From an uncultured Eubacteriales bacterium (GTDB lineage Bacteria > Bacillota > Clostridia > Oscillospirales > Oscillospiraceae): a stretch of 30,385 nucleotides of DNA. Shown here in pieces: positions 22,613 through 30,385 of the stretch. The notes under the pieces were generated by a model. It did no database searches. It had not been told where the DNA came from and saw only the letters and a list, made by a program, of their open reading frames with translations. How positions within the stretch are numbered: the stretch's first letter is position 1; each line of letters starts with the position of its first letter. Both the position numbers and the translations under genes were made by a program. The stretch lies in assembly GCA_902475435.1 (NCBI GenBank), contig CABRZL010000020.1:1-30385 (forward strand), read 5' to 3'.

Positions 22613-23929
22613 TCAGTCCTCCATTCGTGTTGCAGACAGCAGAAAACTGTCACATCCGACCTCTCCACGGCAGAACGCCGCTGTTTTCAGAGGTAGAACC
22701 GCCAAAATGGTAGTTCCAGCACATACCACCGGCAGCGTATCCCGCCAGGCGGCGGGAATTTTTTCGTCAATCATCAGGCGGCTGAGCTTTTTTGTGCCGC
22801 CATGAAGCGCAATGGTATCTCCCGCCCGACGGGGGCGCAGCGTTAAAGGACCGGTTACAGCGTTAGCGTGCAGTGCCAGTGTTCCCGGATCCAATGTATC
22901 AGGCATAATAGTCCGGCGGCATGTGACAACCCAGGGACCAAACCGAACCGGATGATCCAGAGAAAGCAGGACCGGCGCCGGCGGAACCTGTTTCCGTTCC
23001 GGCTCCAGTTGAAGCTGTCCATATATCCGCTTGAGCCTCCAGGCGTTAGGCAGGCACAGTTCTGCAGAAGGCGAGGGGCTTTGGCAGAGGACCAAAGCCG
23101 CATCCAGATGAGTTCGCCCGACCTGAGGCACTGGGGAAAGGTAGAGAGACATCACCCGATACTGAAGCGCTTCGGGAAGCTGGAGAAGGCTATCGCAGGA
23201 CAGCAAGCCGTCTCTGGAAAGGCGACGAATGGCCTCCAAAGCCTGACCCTGCATGTAGTCGTCCTCTTGCCGGAGCGTTTTACAAAGCTGTGCGACCGAT
23301 TGGGCAACAGAAGGGTTTTCTTGTTCCAGCATCGGAACGATATGGTGCCGAATACGATTCCTCAAATAGTGATCGGAGGCATTCGTGGAGTCTTCTACAT
23401 GTGGAATGTGATGCTGAGTCAGATAGTCTGCGATTTCCTGCTGCGTAACCTCCAACATTGGGCGAAGAATACGGCCTCGTTCTGGAGGAATACCGGTGAG
23501 TCCGTGAAGTCCGCTGCCACGGATCAAATGCATCAACACTGTTTCCAGATTGTCCTGCGCAGTGTGGGCCGTAACGATTTTTGCATGCTGCTGCAAGCCC
23601 TCTAGAAACTCATAGCGCAGGATCCGTGCGGCTTCTTCCGTTCCGAGTCGCTGTTCTTTGGCATATGTTCGGACATTGCCGTGGCCGACAGCTAACGGAA
23701 TCTTTTCTGATGCGCAATACGTTCGGACAAAATCCTCGTCCCGCTGCGACTCTGCCCCACGCAATCCATGCTGAAAATGAGCGGCGGATACGGAAATCTG
23801 TAACTCCTTCTCCAGGCTGTGCAGTGCATGAAGCAAAGCCATGGAATCTTTTCCGCCGGATACGGCAACAATCACCTGATCTCCGGGGATCACGTATCCC
23901 CGAAGAAACGAATAAATTTTATTCCTCAC
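22613..23929 (-). CDS. tilS: tRNA(Ile)-lysidine synthetase
   Basis: A 438-residue enzyme that converts cytidine-34 of tRNA-Ile(CAU) to lysidine, changing both amino-acid and codon identity. The N-type ATP pyrophosphatase motif SGGKDS lies at 24-29. HFQHGLRG and TAHTAQDNLETVLMHLIRGS follow, then RPMLEVTQQEIADYL and the C-terminal TilS_C domain with LTLRPRRAGDTIALHGGTKK. The GTG start at 23929 overlaps the dnaB stop by 11 nt and has GGGAG 10 nt upstream. All domains are present and the gene looks complete. Confidence 0.95.
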   Translation of the reverse strand: MRNKIYSFLRGYVIPGDQVIVAVSGGKDSMALLHALHSLEKELQISVSAAHFQHGLRGAESQRDEDFVRTYCASEKIPLAVGHGNVRTYAKEQRLGTEEAARILRYEFLEGLQQHAKIVTAHTAQDNLETVLMHLIRGSGLHGLTGIPPERGRILRPMLEVTQQEIADYLTQHHIPHVEDSTNASDHYLRNRIRHHIVPMLEQENPSVAQSVAQLCKTLRQEDDYMQGQALEAIRRLSRDGLLSCDSLLQLPEALQYRVMSLYLSPVPQVGRTHLDAALVLCQSPSPSAELCLPNAWRLKRIYGQLQLEPERKQVPPAPVLLSLDHPVRFGPWVVTCRRTIMPDTLDPGTLALHANAVTGPLTLRPRRAGDTIALHGGTKKLSRLMIDEKIPAAWRDTLPVVCAGTTILAVLPLKTAAFCRGEVGCDSFLLSATRMED

Positions 23930-25256
23930 TGTGTCGCCACTCCCGATCGGAAAAGGTGGTATATTGCGGAAGCCACTGGAGTTTTACGGTACCGGTTTCG
24001 CCATGGCGGTTTTTTGCGATAATACATTCGGCCACGTTTTTTTCCTCCGTATCCGGATTATAATAGTCGTCGCGATAGAGAAATAGAACCTCGTCGGCGT
24101 CCTGCTCGATGGAACCGGATTCACGCAGATCCGAGAGCATAGGACGTTTGTCAGCACGGCTTTCGTTGGCGCGGCTGAGCTGACTGAGGCATATGACAGG
24201 GACGTTCAGTTCCTTGGCCATGATTTTTAAAGAGCGGGAAATTTCGCCTACGGCAGTGACACGGTTTTCGTTGATTTTACCAGTGGCGGAGGTCATAAGC
24301 TGCAAATAGTCAATGATGACGAGCCCAAGATTGTCCACTCGTCGGCATTTTGCGTTCATCTCCGTGACGGTGATGGAGGGATTGTCGTCGATCCGAATAT
24401 CGGTCTGACTCAGGGCTGAGGCAGCCAAGCCCAGTTTTCCCCATTCCTCTTCCGAGAGTTTGCCGGTGAGTAAAAGCTGGGAATCTACAAAACTCTCGTT
24501 GGACAGCAGGCGGGAGGCCAGCTGCTCCTTGCTCATTTCCAGGCTGAAAATGACCACGGCCTTTTTATAATGTTTTGCGACCGACAGCGCAATGTTTAAT
24601 GCAATGGAACTCTTGCCCATGCCGGGCCGGGCGGCGATTAGGAGCAAGTCGGATTTATTCAGACCGTTGATCTTGGCATCCAGATCCCGGAGTCCTGTGG
24701 ACAGGCCTGGAATGGCGCTGTCGGAATGGGCACGTTCCGCAAGCTGATCGTAAACAGAAAGGAGAATGGTTCCAATATGCTCCAGGTCCTGACTGTTGCG
24801 GCCGTTGCGGATAGCGTAGATTTTCTGTTCAGCAGCATCCATAATACTCTGGGCAGACCCGACCTCTTCTGAAACGATCTGAGAAATGTCGGTGGCCGCC
24901 TGCGCGATTTGTCTGAGGAGAGATTTGTCCGCCACAATCTGCGCGTACTGTTTGGCGTTGGCCGCAGTGGGCGTAACTTCCAGGATTTGCAGTAAGTAGT
25001 CCCGTGTTTTTTCCTCATCGTAAACACCGGACTGTTTCATCTGATCCAGCACCGTCACCGGATCGATGTTCATGGAGAAGCTAAACATGGTATAGATTGT
25101 GGAAAAAATATCCTTATTTTGTTGCAGATAAAAATCGTCGGGCTTCAACATTTCCAGCATATCTGCAACGCAGTGGCTGTCAATGAGCATAGAGCCGATC
25201 ACAGCCTGCTCCGCTTCCAGAGAGTGCGGAAGCTGTTTGGACAACAGCTCATCCAT
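23919..25256 (-). CDS. dnaB: Replicative DNA helicase DnaB
   Basis: A 445-residue hexameric 5'-3' helicase of the replication fork. The N-terminal DnaB domain (about 8-110, LPHSLEAEQAVIGSMLID) is followed by a linker and the RecA-like C-terminal domain with Walker A ARPGMGKSS (209-217), SLEMSKEQLASRLL, Walker B LVIIDYLQLM, and the hexamer/DNA segment AKELNVPVICLSQLSR. No intein is present; the ATPase core is continuous. The ATG at 25256 is chosen because AGAGGTG lies 6 nt upstream. The longer GTG start overlaps that site. It is 34 nt downstream of rplI, a very common pairing. Confidence 0.96.
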   Translation of the reverse strand: MDELLSKQLPHSLEAEQAVIGSMLIDSHCVADMLEMLKPDDFYLQQNKDIFSTIYTMFSFSMNIDPVTVLDQMKQSGVYDEEKTRDYLLQILEVTPTAANAKQYAQIVADKSLLRQIAQAATDISQIVSEEVGSAQSIMDAAEQKIYAIRNGRNSQDLEHIGTILLSVYDQLAERAHSDSAIPGLSTGLRDLDAKINGLNKSDLLLIAARPGMGKSSIALNIALSVAKHYKKAVVIFSLEMSKEQLASRLLSNESFVDSQLLLTGKLSEEEWGKLGLAASALSQTDIRIDDNPSITVTEMNAKCRRVDNLGLVIIDYLQLMTSATGKINENRVTAVGEISRSLKIMAKELNVPVICLSQLSRANESRADKRPMLSDLRESGSIEQDADEVLFLYRDDYYNPDTEEKNVAECIIAKNRHGETGTVKLQWLPQYTTFSDREWRHSEE

Positions 25257-25290
25257 GGTTTTCACCTCTCGTCATGTAAAACTGATCCGA

Positions 25291-25737
25291 TCAACCTTCG
25301 CTGACGTGTACTGTAATGTTGGCTACAATTTCATAGCCCAACTTGGCTTTTAGTGTGAATGTACCAAAAGACTTGATGGGTTCATCTTGAACAATTTTCT
25401 TTTTATCAATCGAGATGCCGTGCTGCGTTTTGAGCGCTTCGGCCACTTCTGCGGAAGTGATAGAGCCAAAAAGCCGTCCGCCTGTGCCAGCCTTGGCTGG
25501 GATTTCCACCGTGACCTCTTTCAGCCTAGCGGCAAAATCCTGCGCCTGCGCCTTTTCACGGGCCATTTGCTCGGCCTTGGCCTTGTCGTTCATTTTCATG
25601 GTGTTAATATTGTCGGCAGTAGCCTCTATCGCCATTTTGCGGGGGAGGAGGAAGTTCCGGGCATAGCCGTCGGAGGCCTCGATCATCTGGCCTTTTTTTC
25701 CTTTGCCACGAATATCCTGTAATAAAATAACTTTCAT
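25291..25737 (-). CDS. rplI: 50S ribosomal protein L9
   Basis: A 148-residue large-subunit protein with the full L9 structure. The N-terminal RNA-binding domain includes GKKGQMIEASDGYARNFLLP. A long connecting helix (about 45-75, Lys/Ala/Glu-rich) follows, then the C-terminal domain GRLFGSITSAEVAEAL. The ATG at 25737 follows AAAGGAG at 8 nt. It lies between gdpP and dnaB in the operon, the common Bacillota order. Confidence 0.98.
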   Translation of the reverse strand: MKVILLQDIRGKGKKGQMIEASDGYARNFLLPRKMAIEATADNINTMKMNDKAKAEQMAREKAQAQDFAARLKEVTVEIPAKAGTGGRLFGSITSAEVAEALKTQHGISIDKKKIVQDEPIKSFGTFTLKAKLGYEIVANITVHVSEG

Positions 25738-25767
25738 TGGTCATGCTCCTTTCAAAATTAAGCGAAC

Positions 25768-27750
25768 TTATTCGCTGAAGAAGTTGTCGATTGAGTCTTT
25801 GAGGGCCTGATTGACCTGTTCCGGTGTCATGCCTTTGATCTGCGCCCCGGCGGTGGCCTGGTTGCCGCCCCCGCCCAACGGTTCCAGAATCATCTGCACG
25901 TTGGCTTCTCCGATGGAGCGGGCAGAGCAGATCACCTGATCGCCGTCCGGGTAAAAGACGAAGCTGGCCTGGATACCGGAGATATTCAAAAGTTCATCGG
26001 CAGCCTGCGCAGCGATGATGCGGTCAGAGGTGTAATCCAGGCAGCACAGGGCAATATCACCCCGATACAGCTTTGCATGCTGAAGAATTTCATAACGTGA
26101 AAGGGTGGAACTAAGGTCGTTCTGGAACAGCAATTTCACTGCTACCGTATCAGCGCCGTGTTTCCGGAGCCAGGCCGCGGCTTCAAAGGTCCGGGTCCCA
26201 GTCCGGACGGAGAAATTTTTGGTATCCAATACAATGCCGGCCAGAAGCGCCATGGTCTCCTCTTTCAGCAGATCCTCCCGCTCCAGCAAATACTGTACCA
26301 GTTCGGTTACCAGCTCTGAAGCGGAGGAGGCATAGGGCTCGTGAAAATTCAGAAGCGCATCTTCAATATAATCTGCGGCCCGGCGGTGGTGGTCGATGAC
26401 AGCTACCTGCGGGCAGTTCATCAAAAATTCTCTGGACTCCACTTGGTCGGGACGGTTGGTGTCCACCACAACCAGCAGGCTGTCTTCGTCGGCGTCCAAC
26501 AGAGCGTCCTGCCCGGTGGTAAAACAACCCTCGTATTCCTTGCGGGACTGAAGCTTTTCCAACAGGGGCTTTGCGGAATTTCTCTGAAGGTCGATGATGA
26601 TCTGAGCCGGGCAGTCCAGCTTTCGGCAAATGGCCATTACGCCGGCGGCAGCGCCTACGGCGTCAATATCAGCATTTTTATGCCCCATGATGAATACGGA
26701 AGAGGCTTGCGAAATCAGCTCCGACAGGGAGCCGGCCATAACTCGTGATTTTACTTTGGTGCGGCGCTCGGCTTCCTGTGCTCGCCCGCCGTAAAAGGCG
26801 AAGTTGTACCGGTCCTTAATGACGGCCTGATCGCCTCCGCGGGAAAGGCTCATCTCGACGCTTAAAGAGGCAAAATCATAATTTTCCTGGAGGGTTTGAC
26901 CGTCTCGGCCCACGCCGATGGTCAGGGTTGCCGGAGTTCCAAAATCGTTGGTGATTTCATGAACCGTATCCAGAATGGAGAATTTCTCGTCGATGAAATG
27001 CGGAAGTTCCCGCTGCTCAAACAGGAACAGGTAGCGGTTACGTTCCAGCTTGCGGATGATGCCGCCTCCGGAGGCCCATCCGGTGATGGCGTCGTCCAGT
27101 TCAGCAGACAGGCTTGAGATGGATCGATCCGGCAGGTTGGAAGTCAGCTCGTCATAGTTGTCGACCAAAATGATGCTGACAACGGGACGGGAGAGCTCAT
27201 ATTCATCTTGGGTATTCAAAAGCTCCGTGAGATCTACCCAATAGAGCATTGCCGCCAGATAAGGGGAATTCTCCTCCTGGGTACGGATCAGGTCGCCGTA
27301 GACCCGATAGCGGCAGGAACCGCGGCTCACAGGATCCGGACATTCGATTTTGCCCTCTACCAGCCAATCAGTGGGCATATCTGGAAAAATTTCGGAGAGC
27401 TTTACTTCAAAGAGGCTCTCTTCGGCGTCAGCGATCTGCATAAAAGCATCGTTGCACCACATGATTTCGCCGCCAGTGACATTTAAGATGATAGCTGGCA
27501 AAGGGATACTCATCCGTTCGTTTGATACGGAATCCACAGAAAAGTTTGCATCTTGCAGGTATTGTGCGATATCTTTTTTTCGGCGTACGGCACGAATACG
27601 ATAGTAGATCAGTACGCCCAGCGCAATGGCTGTCTCCAGCCCCGCCAGGATCGGCGAGAAGAAGCACCAAGCGATAACGCAGAACACCGCCAGAATGATA
27701 AAATAGACAGACATTCCGGGGGAGAATAGCCGGGAAAGCTTTTTATTCAC
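25768..27750 (-). CDS. gdpP: GdpP-type cyclic-di-AMP phosphodiesterase
   Basis: A 660-residue membrane enzyme that hydrolyses c-di-AMP to pApA, tuning potassium, osmotic and cell-wall balance. Two N-terminal helices (about 12-50) precede a PAS-like domain (about 65-155), a degenerate GGDEF domain (about 170-300), and DHH/DHHA1 catalytic domains. DHH motifs: IMGHKNADIDAVGAAAG, VVVDTNRPD, VIDHHRRAADYI, GIVLDTKNFSVRTG. In the DHHA1 loop Asn630 replaces the usual His (GGGGNQATAGAQ versus GGGH). The start is taken as GTG at 27750 (GGAG 9 nt upstream). The ATG at 27765 is the alternative and adds five residues. First gene of a six-gene operon. Confidence 0.94.
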   Translation of the reverse strand: MNKKLSRLFSPGMSVYFIILAVFCVIAWCFFSPILAGLETAIALGVLIYYRIRAVRRKKDIAQYLQDANFSVDSVSNERMSIPLPAIILNVTGGEIMWCNDAFMQIADAEESLFEVKLSEIFPDMPTDWLVEGKIECPDPVSRGSCRYRVYGDLIRTQEENSPYLAAMLYWVDLTELLNTQDEYELSRPVVSIILVDNYDELTSNLPDRSISSLSAELDDAITGWASGGGIIRKLERNRYLFLFEQRELPHFIDEKFSILDTVHEITNDFGTPATLTIGVGRDGQTLQENYDFASLSVEMSLSRGGDQAVIKDRYNFAFYGGRAQEAERRTKVKSRVMAGSLSELISQASSVFIMGHKNADIDAVGAAAGVMAICRKLDCPAQIIIDLQRNSAKPLLEKLQSRKEYEGCFTTGQDALLDADEDSLLVVVDTNRPDQVESREFLMNCPQVAVIDHHRRAADYIEDALLNFHEPYASSASELVTELVQYLLEREDLLKEETMALLAGIVLDTKNFSVRTGTRTFEAAAWLRKHGADTVAVKLLFQNDLSSTLSRYEILQHAKLYRGDIALCCLDYTSDRIIAAQAADELLNISGIQASFVFYPDGDQVICSARSIGEANVQMILEPLGGGGNQATAGAQIKGMTPEQVNQALKDSIDNFFSE

Positions 27751-27814
27751 AGAGATCAACTCCATTCTGCCCCAAATCACACTGGGTATAATCCGACATT
27801 ATAATTATTTTACT

Positions 27815-27844
27815 ATTATAGCATATTAGTCTGCATAAACTCAA
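27815..27844 (-). promoter_or_regulatory. Promoter of the gdpP-ftsH operon
   Basis: Minus-strand TTGAGT (27844-27839) and a perfect TATAAT (27820-27815) are 18 bases apart, about 65 nt upstream of the gdpP start. Confidence 0.6.
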
Positions 27845-27941
27845 GTAAAAAGCCGTATTCCGCAGAAAATTCTCTGGGAAATCCGACTGATCAGTTTGGG
27901 GGGATAAATGGAAATTTCGTGTATACTTTTTGTGCAGGGTG

Positions 27942-27950
27942 TGTTATAAT
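27942..27950 (+). promoter_or_regulatory. Extended -10 promoter for RNase J
   Basis: TGTTATAAT is a perfect extended -10 element (TG-n-TATAAT). The -35 region (TATACT at 27922-27927) is poor, as is common with extended -10 promoters. It predicts transcription from about 27957 and a leader of roughly 300 nt. Confidence 0.5.
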
Positions 27951-27956
27951 ATTATA

Positions 27957-28259
27957 GATAAGTTACTGCAATGCAGATTAACGTTGTTGTTTTATGTGCG
28001 GAAGTGCATTCTAAATAGAAAAATTTTTCTATATGGATATGAAGACTCCAACGAGGAGACAGCGGTGCAGGTTTTTGGCGAGACGGGGCTAAAAACGGCA
28101 GCGAAGAGTTTTTGCGGAGTTTTCGGGTTCCTGTTCATAAGCAAATTTGGGTGTTTCCACAGATGGAGGCGCCCGGTGGCGTTGTGCCCGCAACAATACA
28201 TATTATAAATGGGCCGTCAGCTCAGCCGCCGCCGGCCCTGATTGGAGTAGTGATATAAT
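27957..28259 (+). other. Long structured leader upstream of RNase J
   Basis: No supported gene lies between the predicted start of transcription and the RNase J start codon. The segment holds several hairpin-forming stretches. One is a perfect 18-base palindrome at 28015-28032. Another is a 9-bp stem GTTTTTGGC/GCTAAAAAC (28071-28079 with 28088-28096) that competes with a second stem AAAAAC/GTTTTT (28091-28096 with 28108-28113). GGGCCG/CGGCCC (28211-28216, 28233-28238) lies just before the GGAG site. No known riboswitch, T-box, 6S, SRP, RNase P or tmRNA signature was recognised. Confidence 0.4.
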
Positions 28260-29918
28260 TTGGCTGAAAAACTGAAAATCATTTCCCTGGGTGGTCTCAA
28301 CGAGATCGGCAAGAACATCACCGTGCTGGAATACGGCAACGACATGATCGTAGTGGACTGTGGGCTTGGCTTCCCGGAGGACGATATGTACGGCGTGGAT
28401 TTGGTGGTGCCGGACGTAACCTATCTGGTGAAAAACCAGAGCAAACTGCGGGGCTTTTTCCTGACCCACGGTCATGAAGATCATATCGGCGGATTGCCCT
28501 ATGTGCTCAATCAGGTCAATGCGCCGATCCACACCACGCGTCTGACGGCCGGACTGGTACAGACTAAGCTGGAGGAACACAGGCTTATGGATACAACCAG
28601 TATTTTTACCCATGAGGCCGGCGAAACAGTCCGGGCTGGATGCTTTAAGGTGGAGTTTATCCATATGAACCATTCCATTGCCGATGCGGTGGCTTTCGCG
28701 ATCCATACGCCGGTGGGCGTAGTGGTTATGACCGGAGATTTCAAGATTGATCCAACCCCCATTACCGGTGGAATTACCGATCTGGCCCGATTGGGGGCCT
28801 TGGGCAACCGGGGCGTTTTAGCGCTGCTGTGTGATTCCACCAATGTAGAGCGAGAAGGGTATTCTCCGTCCGAGCGAAAGGTGGCGCGGACGTTTGACGA
28901 GATGTTCAAGGGCTGTGAACAGAGGATTATTGTCACCACCTTTGCTTCCAATGTCGATCGAATCCAGAGTGTCATCAGTACGGCTGCCAAGTATGGCAAA
29001 AAAGTTGCGGTTACAGGTCGCAGCATGGAAAACATTTTAAGGGTTTCCACAGAGCTGGGGTATATGGATGTGCCCAAAAATACCCTGGTGGATATCAATG
29101 CCATCAAGTCCGTGCCAAAAAATAAGCAAGTGATCATTACCACCGGTTCTCAGGGAGAGAATATGTCCGCCCTGTACCGTATGGCCTTCTCCGGACACCG
29201 GCAGGTGGAGATTGGTCCGGGGGATCGCGTGCTGATCTCTGCGTCTGCGATTCCAGGTAATGAAAAGACGATTTCCGCTGTGATCAACGAGCTCTACCGA
29301 AAAGGGGCCGACGTGGTTTACGATAAGTTGGCGGATCTCCATGTGTCCGGACATGCCTGCCAGGAGGAGCTTAAAATCATTCATGCGCTGGTAAAGCCTA
29401 AGTTTTTTATTCCGCTTCACGGCGAACAGAGACATCTGAAGCGCCATGCGCAGCTTGCACAGGAAATGGGAATGGACCCGAACCGTATCGTAATCAGCGA
29501 TATTGGACGTGTCATTGAGCTAACCAGGAATTCCTGCAAATTGGCGGGAACAGTTCCCTCCGGCAAGACGCTGGTAGATGGACTGGGTGTGGGAGATGTT
29601 GGCAGTGTGGTGCTCCGGGATCGGAAGCATCTGGCTCAGGATGGTATGATTGTGGTGGTAGTGAATCTTTCGGGAGAAGACGGCGCGATTCTGTCAGGCC
29701 CCGACATTATCACCCGTGGATTTATCTATGTGAAGGAGTCCGGAGATCTGATGGAGGAGCTCAAGGATATCGCTACAGAGGCGGTAGATGCATGCATCGA
29801 TCAGAAGATTACGGACTGGGCCACGATTAAGGCCAGCATTAAATCAAGTTTATCGAACTATCTGTATCGGCACACCAAACGGAATCCAATGATTCTTCCC
29901 GTGATTATGGAGATTTAA
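28260..29918 (+). CDS. rnj: Ribonuclease J
   Basis: A 552-residue metallo-beta-lactamase/beta-CASP ribonuclease with endo- and 5'-3' exonuclease activity, central to mRNA decay and rRNA maturation in Bacillota. The N-terminus KLKIISLGGLNEIGKNITVL is diagnostic. The zinc motif HGHEDH is at 70-75, further ligands in HMNHSIAD and TGDFKID, and beta-CASP motifs in TTFASNVDRIQ, SGHACQEELK and PLHGEQRHL. A C-terminal domain follows (about 450-552). Length matches RNase J1 (about 555). The start must be TTG at 28260, because an in-frame stop lies three codons upstream. Its GGAG site is 12 nt away, longer than ideal, so translation may be modest or controlled by the leader. Confidence 0.96.
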   Translation: MAEKLKIISLGGLNEIGKNITVLEYGNDMIVVDCGLGFPEDDMYGVDLVVPDVTYLVKNQSKLRGFFLTHGHEDHIGGLPYVLNQVNAPIHTTRLTAGLVQTKLEEHRLMDTTSIFTHEAGETVRAGCFKVEFIHMNHSIADAVAFAIHTPVGVVVMTGDFKIDPTPITGGITDLARLGALGNRGVLALLCDSTNVEREGYSPSERKVARTFDEMFKGCEQRIIVTTFASNVDRIQSVISTAAKYGKKVAVTGRSMENILRVSTELGYMDVPKNTLVDINAIKSVPKNKQVIITTGSQGENMSALYRMAFSGHRQVEIGPGDRVLISASAIPGNEKTISAVINELYRKGADVVYDKLADLHVSGHACQEELKIIHALVKPKFFIPLHGEQRHLKRHAQLAQEMGMDPNRIVISDIGRVIELTRNSCKLAGTVPSGKTLVDGLGVGDVGSVVLRDRKHLAQDGMIVVVVNLSGEDGAILSGPDIITRGFIYVKESGDLMEELKDIATEAVDACIDQKITDWATIKASIKSSLSNYLYRHTKRNPMILPVIMEI

Positions 29919-29975
29919 GTGTACGATGAGAGCGTGGCGCTGTTCAAGAGCCTGGGATAGAGTACCGTCTAAGAG

Positions 29976-30007
29976 CAAGAAACCGGGGAGTATTCCGCGG
30001 TTTCTTG
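29976..30007 (+). terminator. Probable terminator of RNase J
   Basis: A perfect 10-bp stem CAAGAAACCG/CGGTTTCTTG (29976-29985, 29998-30007) with a 12-nt loop is followed by ACTATCTTTTC. It lies about 60 nt after the rnj stop. The T-tract is interrupted, so efficiency is uncertain. Confidence 0.6.
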
Positions 30008-30134
30008 ACTATCTTTTCGAGGATCAAGATGCGGTAAATGTTGACTTGTGGGGCTTTGAGGCAAGCTGACACAAAGTGTGGTTTGCTATGGAAAGATTCG
30101 GCACGCACAATTTTGGTAAAGGAGTTGCAAGAGA

Positions 30135-30350
30135 ATGAAACCTGATATTTGGGCATTTACGGATGCGGATTTTATTGAAATTATAAGTAATGGGACTTCC
30201 TATAAAGGTAGAATCGTATGTATAACAGATGTGGAGGAAGAAGCCGATGGCTCTGATTTTACTGAAGACAGCATCACGATACTTATAAATGAAAAATTTA
30301 TTAGCTTTCGACAAAGTGAGGTTGAATTGATCCGGCGGATTAAGAATTGA
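30135..30350 (+). CDS. Small Sm-like (LSM-fold) hypothetical protein
   Basis: A 71-residue acidic protein with a ribosome site (AAAGGAG, 10 nt upstream of the ATG). The pattern of a short N-terminal helix, then strand-rich segments NGTSYKGRIVCITD, ESITILINEKFISF and a final EVELIRRI, resembles small Bacillota proteins with a five-stranded Sm-like barrel (DGxxxxGxV ... ESIxI ... SEIKSIEVI). There is no signal peptide, membrane helix or cysteine cluster. No function is known for such stand-alone proteins; RNA binding is only suggested by the fold. It follows RNase J by 216 nt, beyond a probable terminator, and is AT-richer than its neighbours. No convincing promoter was seen. Confidence 0.6.
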   Translation: MKPDIWAFTDADFIEIISNGTSYKGRIVCITDVEEEADGSDFTEDSITILINEKFISFRQSEVELIRRIKN

Positions 30351-30385
30351 AATCTCGGCGATGTATTTGTCCATTTCTAGATAAT

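Noticed and set aside
28033..28092. Possible 19-residue Arg-rich leader peptide (MDMKTPTRRQRCRFLARRG)
   Set aside because: There is no ribosome binding site before the ATG, and the overlapping hairpins explain the sequence as well. Kept only as part of the leader.
27930..28208. 92-codon open frame upstream of RNase J
   Set aside because: Its start lies upstream of the extended -10 element, it has no ribosome site, its composition is Cys/Phe-rich and unlike a real protein, and it overlaps the structured leader.
27957..28259. 6S RNA, T-box, SRP RNA, RNase P RNA, tmRNA or known riboswitch in the RNase J leader
   Set aside because: None of the diagnostic sequences (for example the T-box core, the GGAAG SRP tetraloop region or RNase P conserved blocks) were found by eye. 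A covariance-model search would settle it.
1..30385. CRISPR arrays, insertion sequences, toxin-antitoxin or phage-defence systems
   Set aside because: No regularly spaced repeats, transposase, integrase, Cas or known defence domains were seen. The only accessory-looking DNA is the left 0.9 kb.

Overview
The window looks like a chromosomal segment of a Gram-positive clostridial (Bacillota) anaerobe, most plausibly an Oscillospiraceae-type gut commensal. That placement is inferred from gene content: a gdpP-rplI-dnaB-tilS-hpt-ftsH cluster, RNase J, strong AGGAGG-type ribosome binding sites, a FeoAB fusion with a Cys-rich Feo partner, and a peptide-fermenting gene set. No 16S gene or other species marker is present. 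The DNA is moderately GC-rich except for two ends: about 1-890 is strikingly AT-rich, and the last ~250 bases are somewhat AT-richer.

Layout. (1) 1-890: AT-rich, probably foreign DNA with a truncated gene at the left edge (minus) and a divergent XRE-type repressor, ending at a bidirectional terminator next to the 3' end of a tRNA-Val(GAC) gene. This is the usual geometry of an integrated element. (2) 1043-5759: an EamA-type exporter, a large flavin/Fe-S old-yellow-enzyme-type reductase, and a divergent membrane-anchored AraC regulator likely to control the reductase. (3) 5888-8401: a ferrous iron uptake operon, feoAB fusion plus a 52-residue Cys-rich membrane protein, behind a promoter overlapped by a near-perfect iron-box-like palindrome. 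(4) 8584-12393: a threonine aldolase, and divergently pepT-pepV, two M20 peptidases that overlap by 8 nt. (5) 12412-13956: a SpoVB/MurJ-like flippase convergent with pepV. (6) 14267-20122: a complete oppABCDF oligopeptide importer with a strong promoter and an intercistronic hairpin after oppA. (7) 20159-27750, minus strand: a compact six-gene housekeeping operon, gdpP-rplI-dnaB-tilS-hpt-ftsH. (8) 28260-29918: RNase J with a ~300-nt structured leader, then a small probable Sm-like protein.

Together, Opp brings in peptides, PepT and PepV cut tri- and dipeptides, and the threonine aldolase gives glycine plus acetaldehyde, so much of the window suits an amino-acid-fermenting life. FeoAB supplies Fe(II) to the Fe-S/flavin enzymes typical of such anaerobes.

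I found no CRISPR array, transposase, integrase or recognisable defence system. The most interesting items are the reductase with a Phe at the usual catalytic Tyr position and a shifted cysteine cluster, the iron box in the feo promoter, the RNase J leader with two mutually exclusive hairpins, the tRNA-flanked AT-rich block, and a GdpP with Asn in place of the DHHA1 His.
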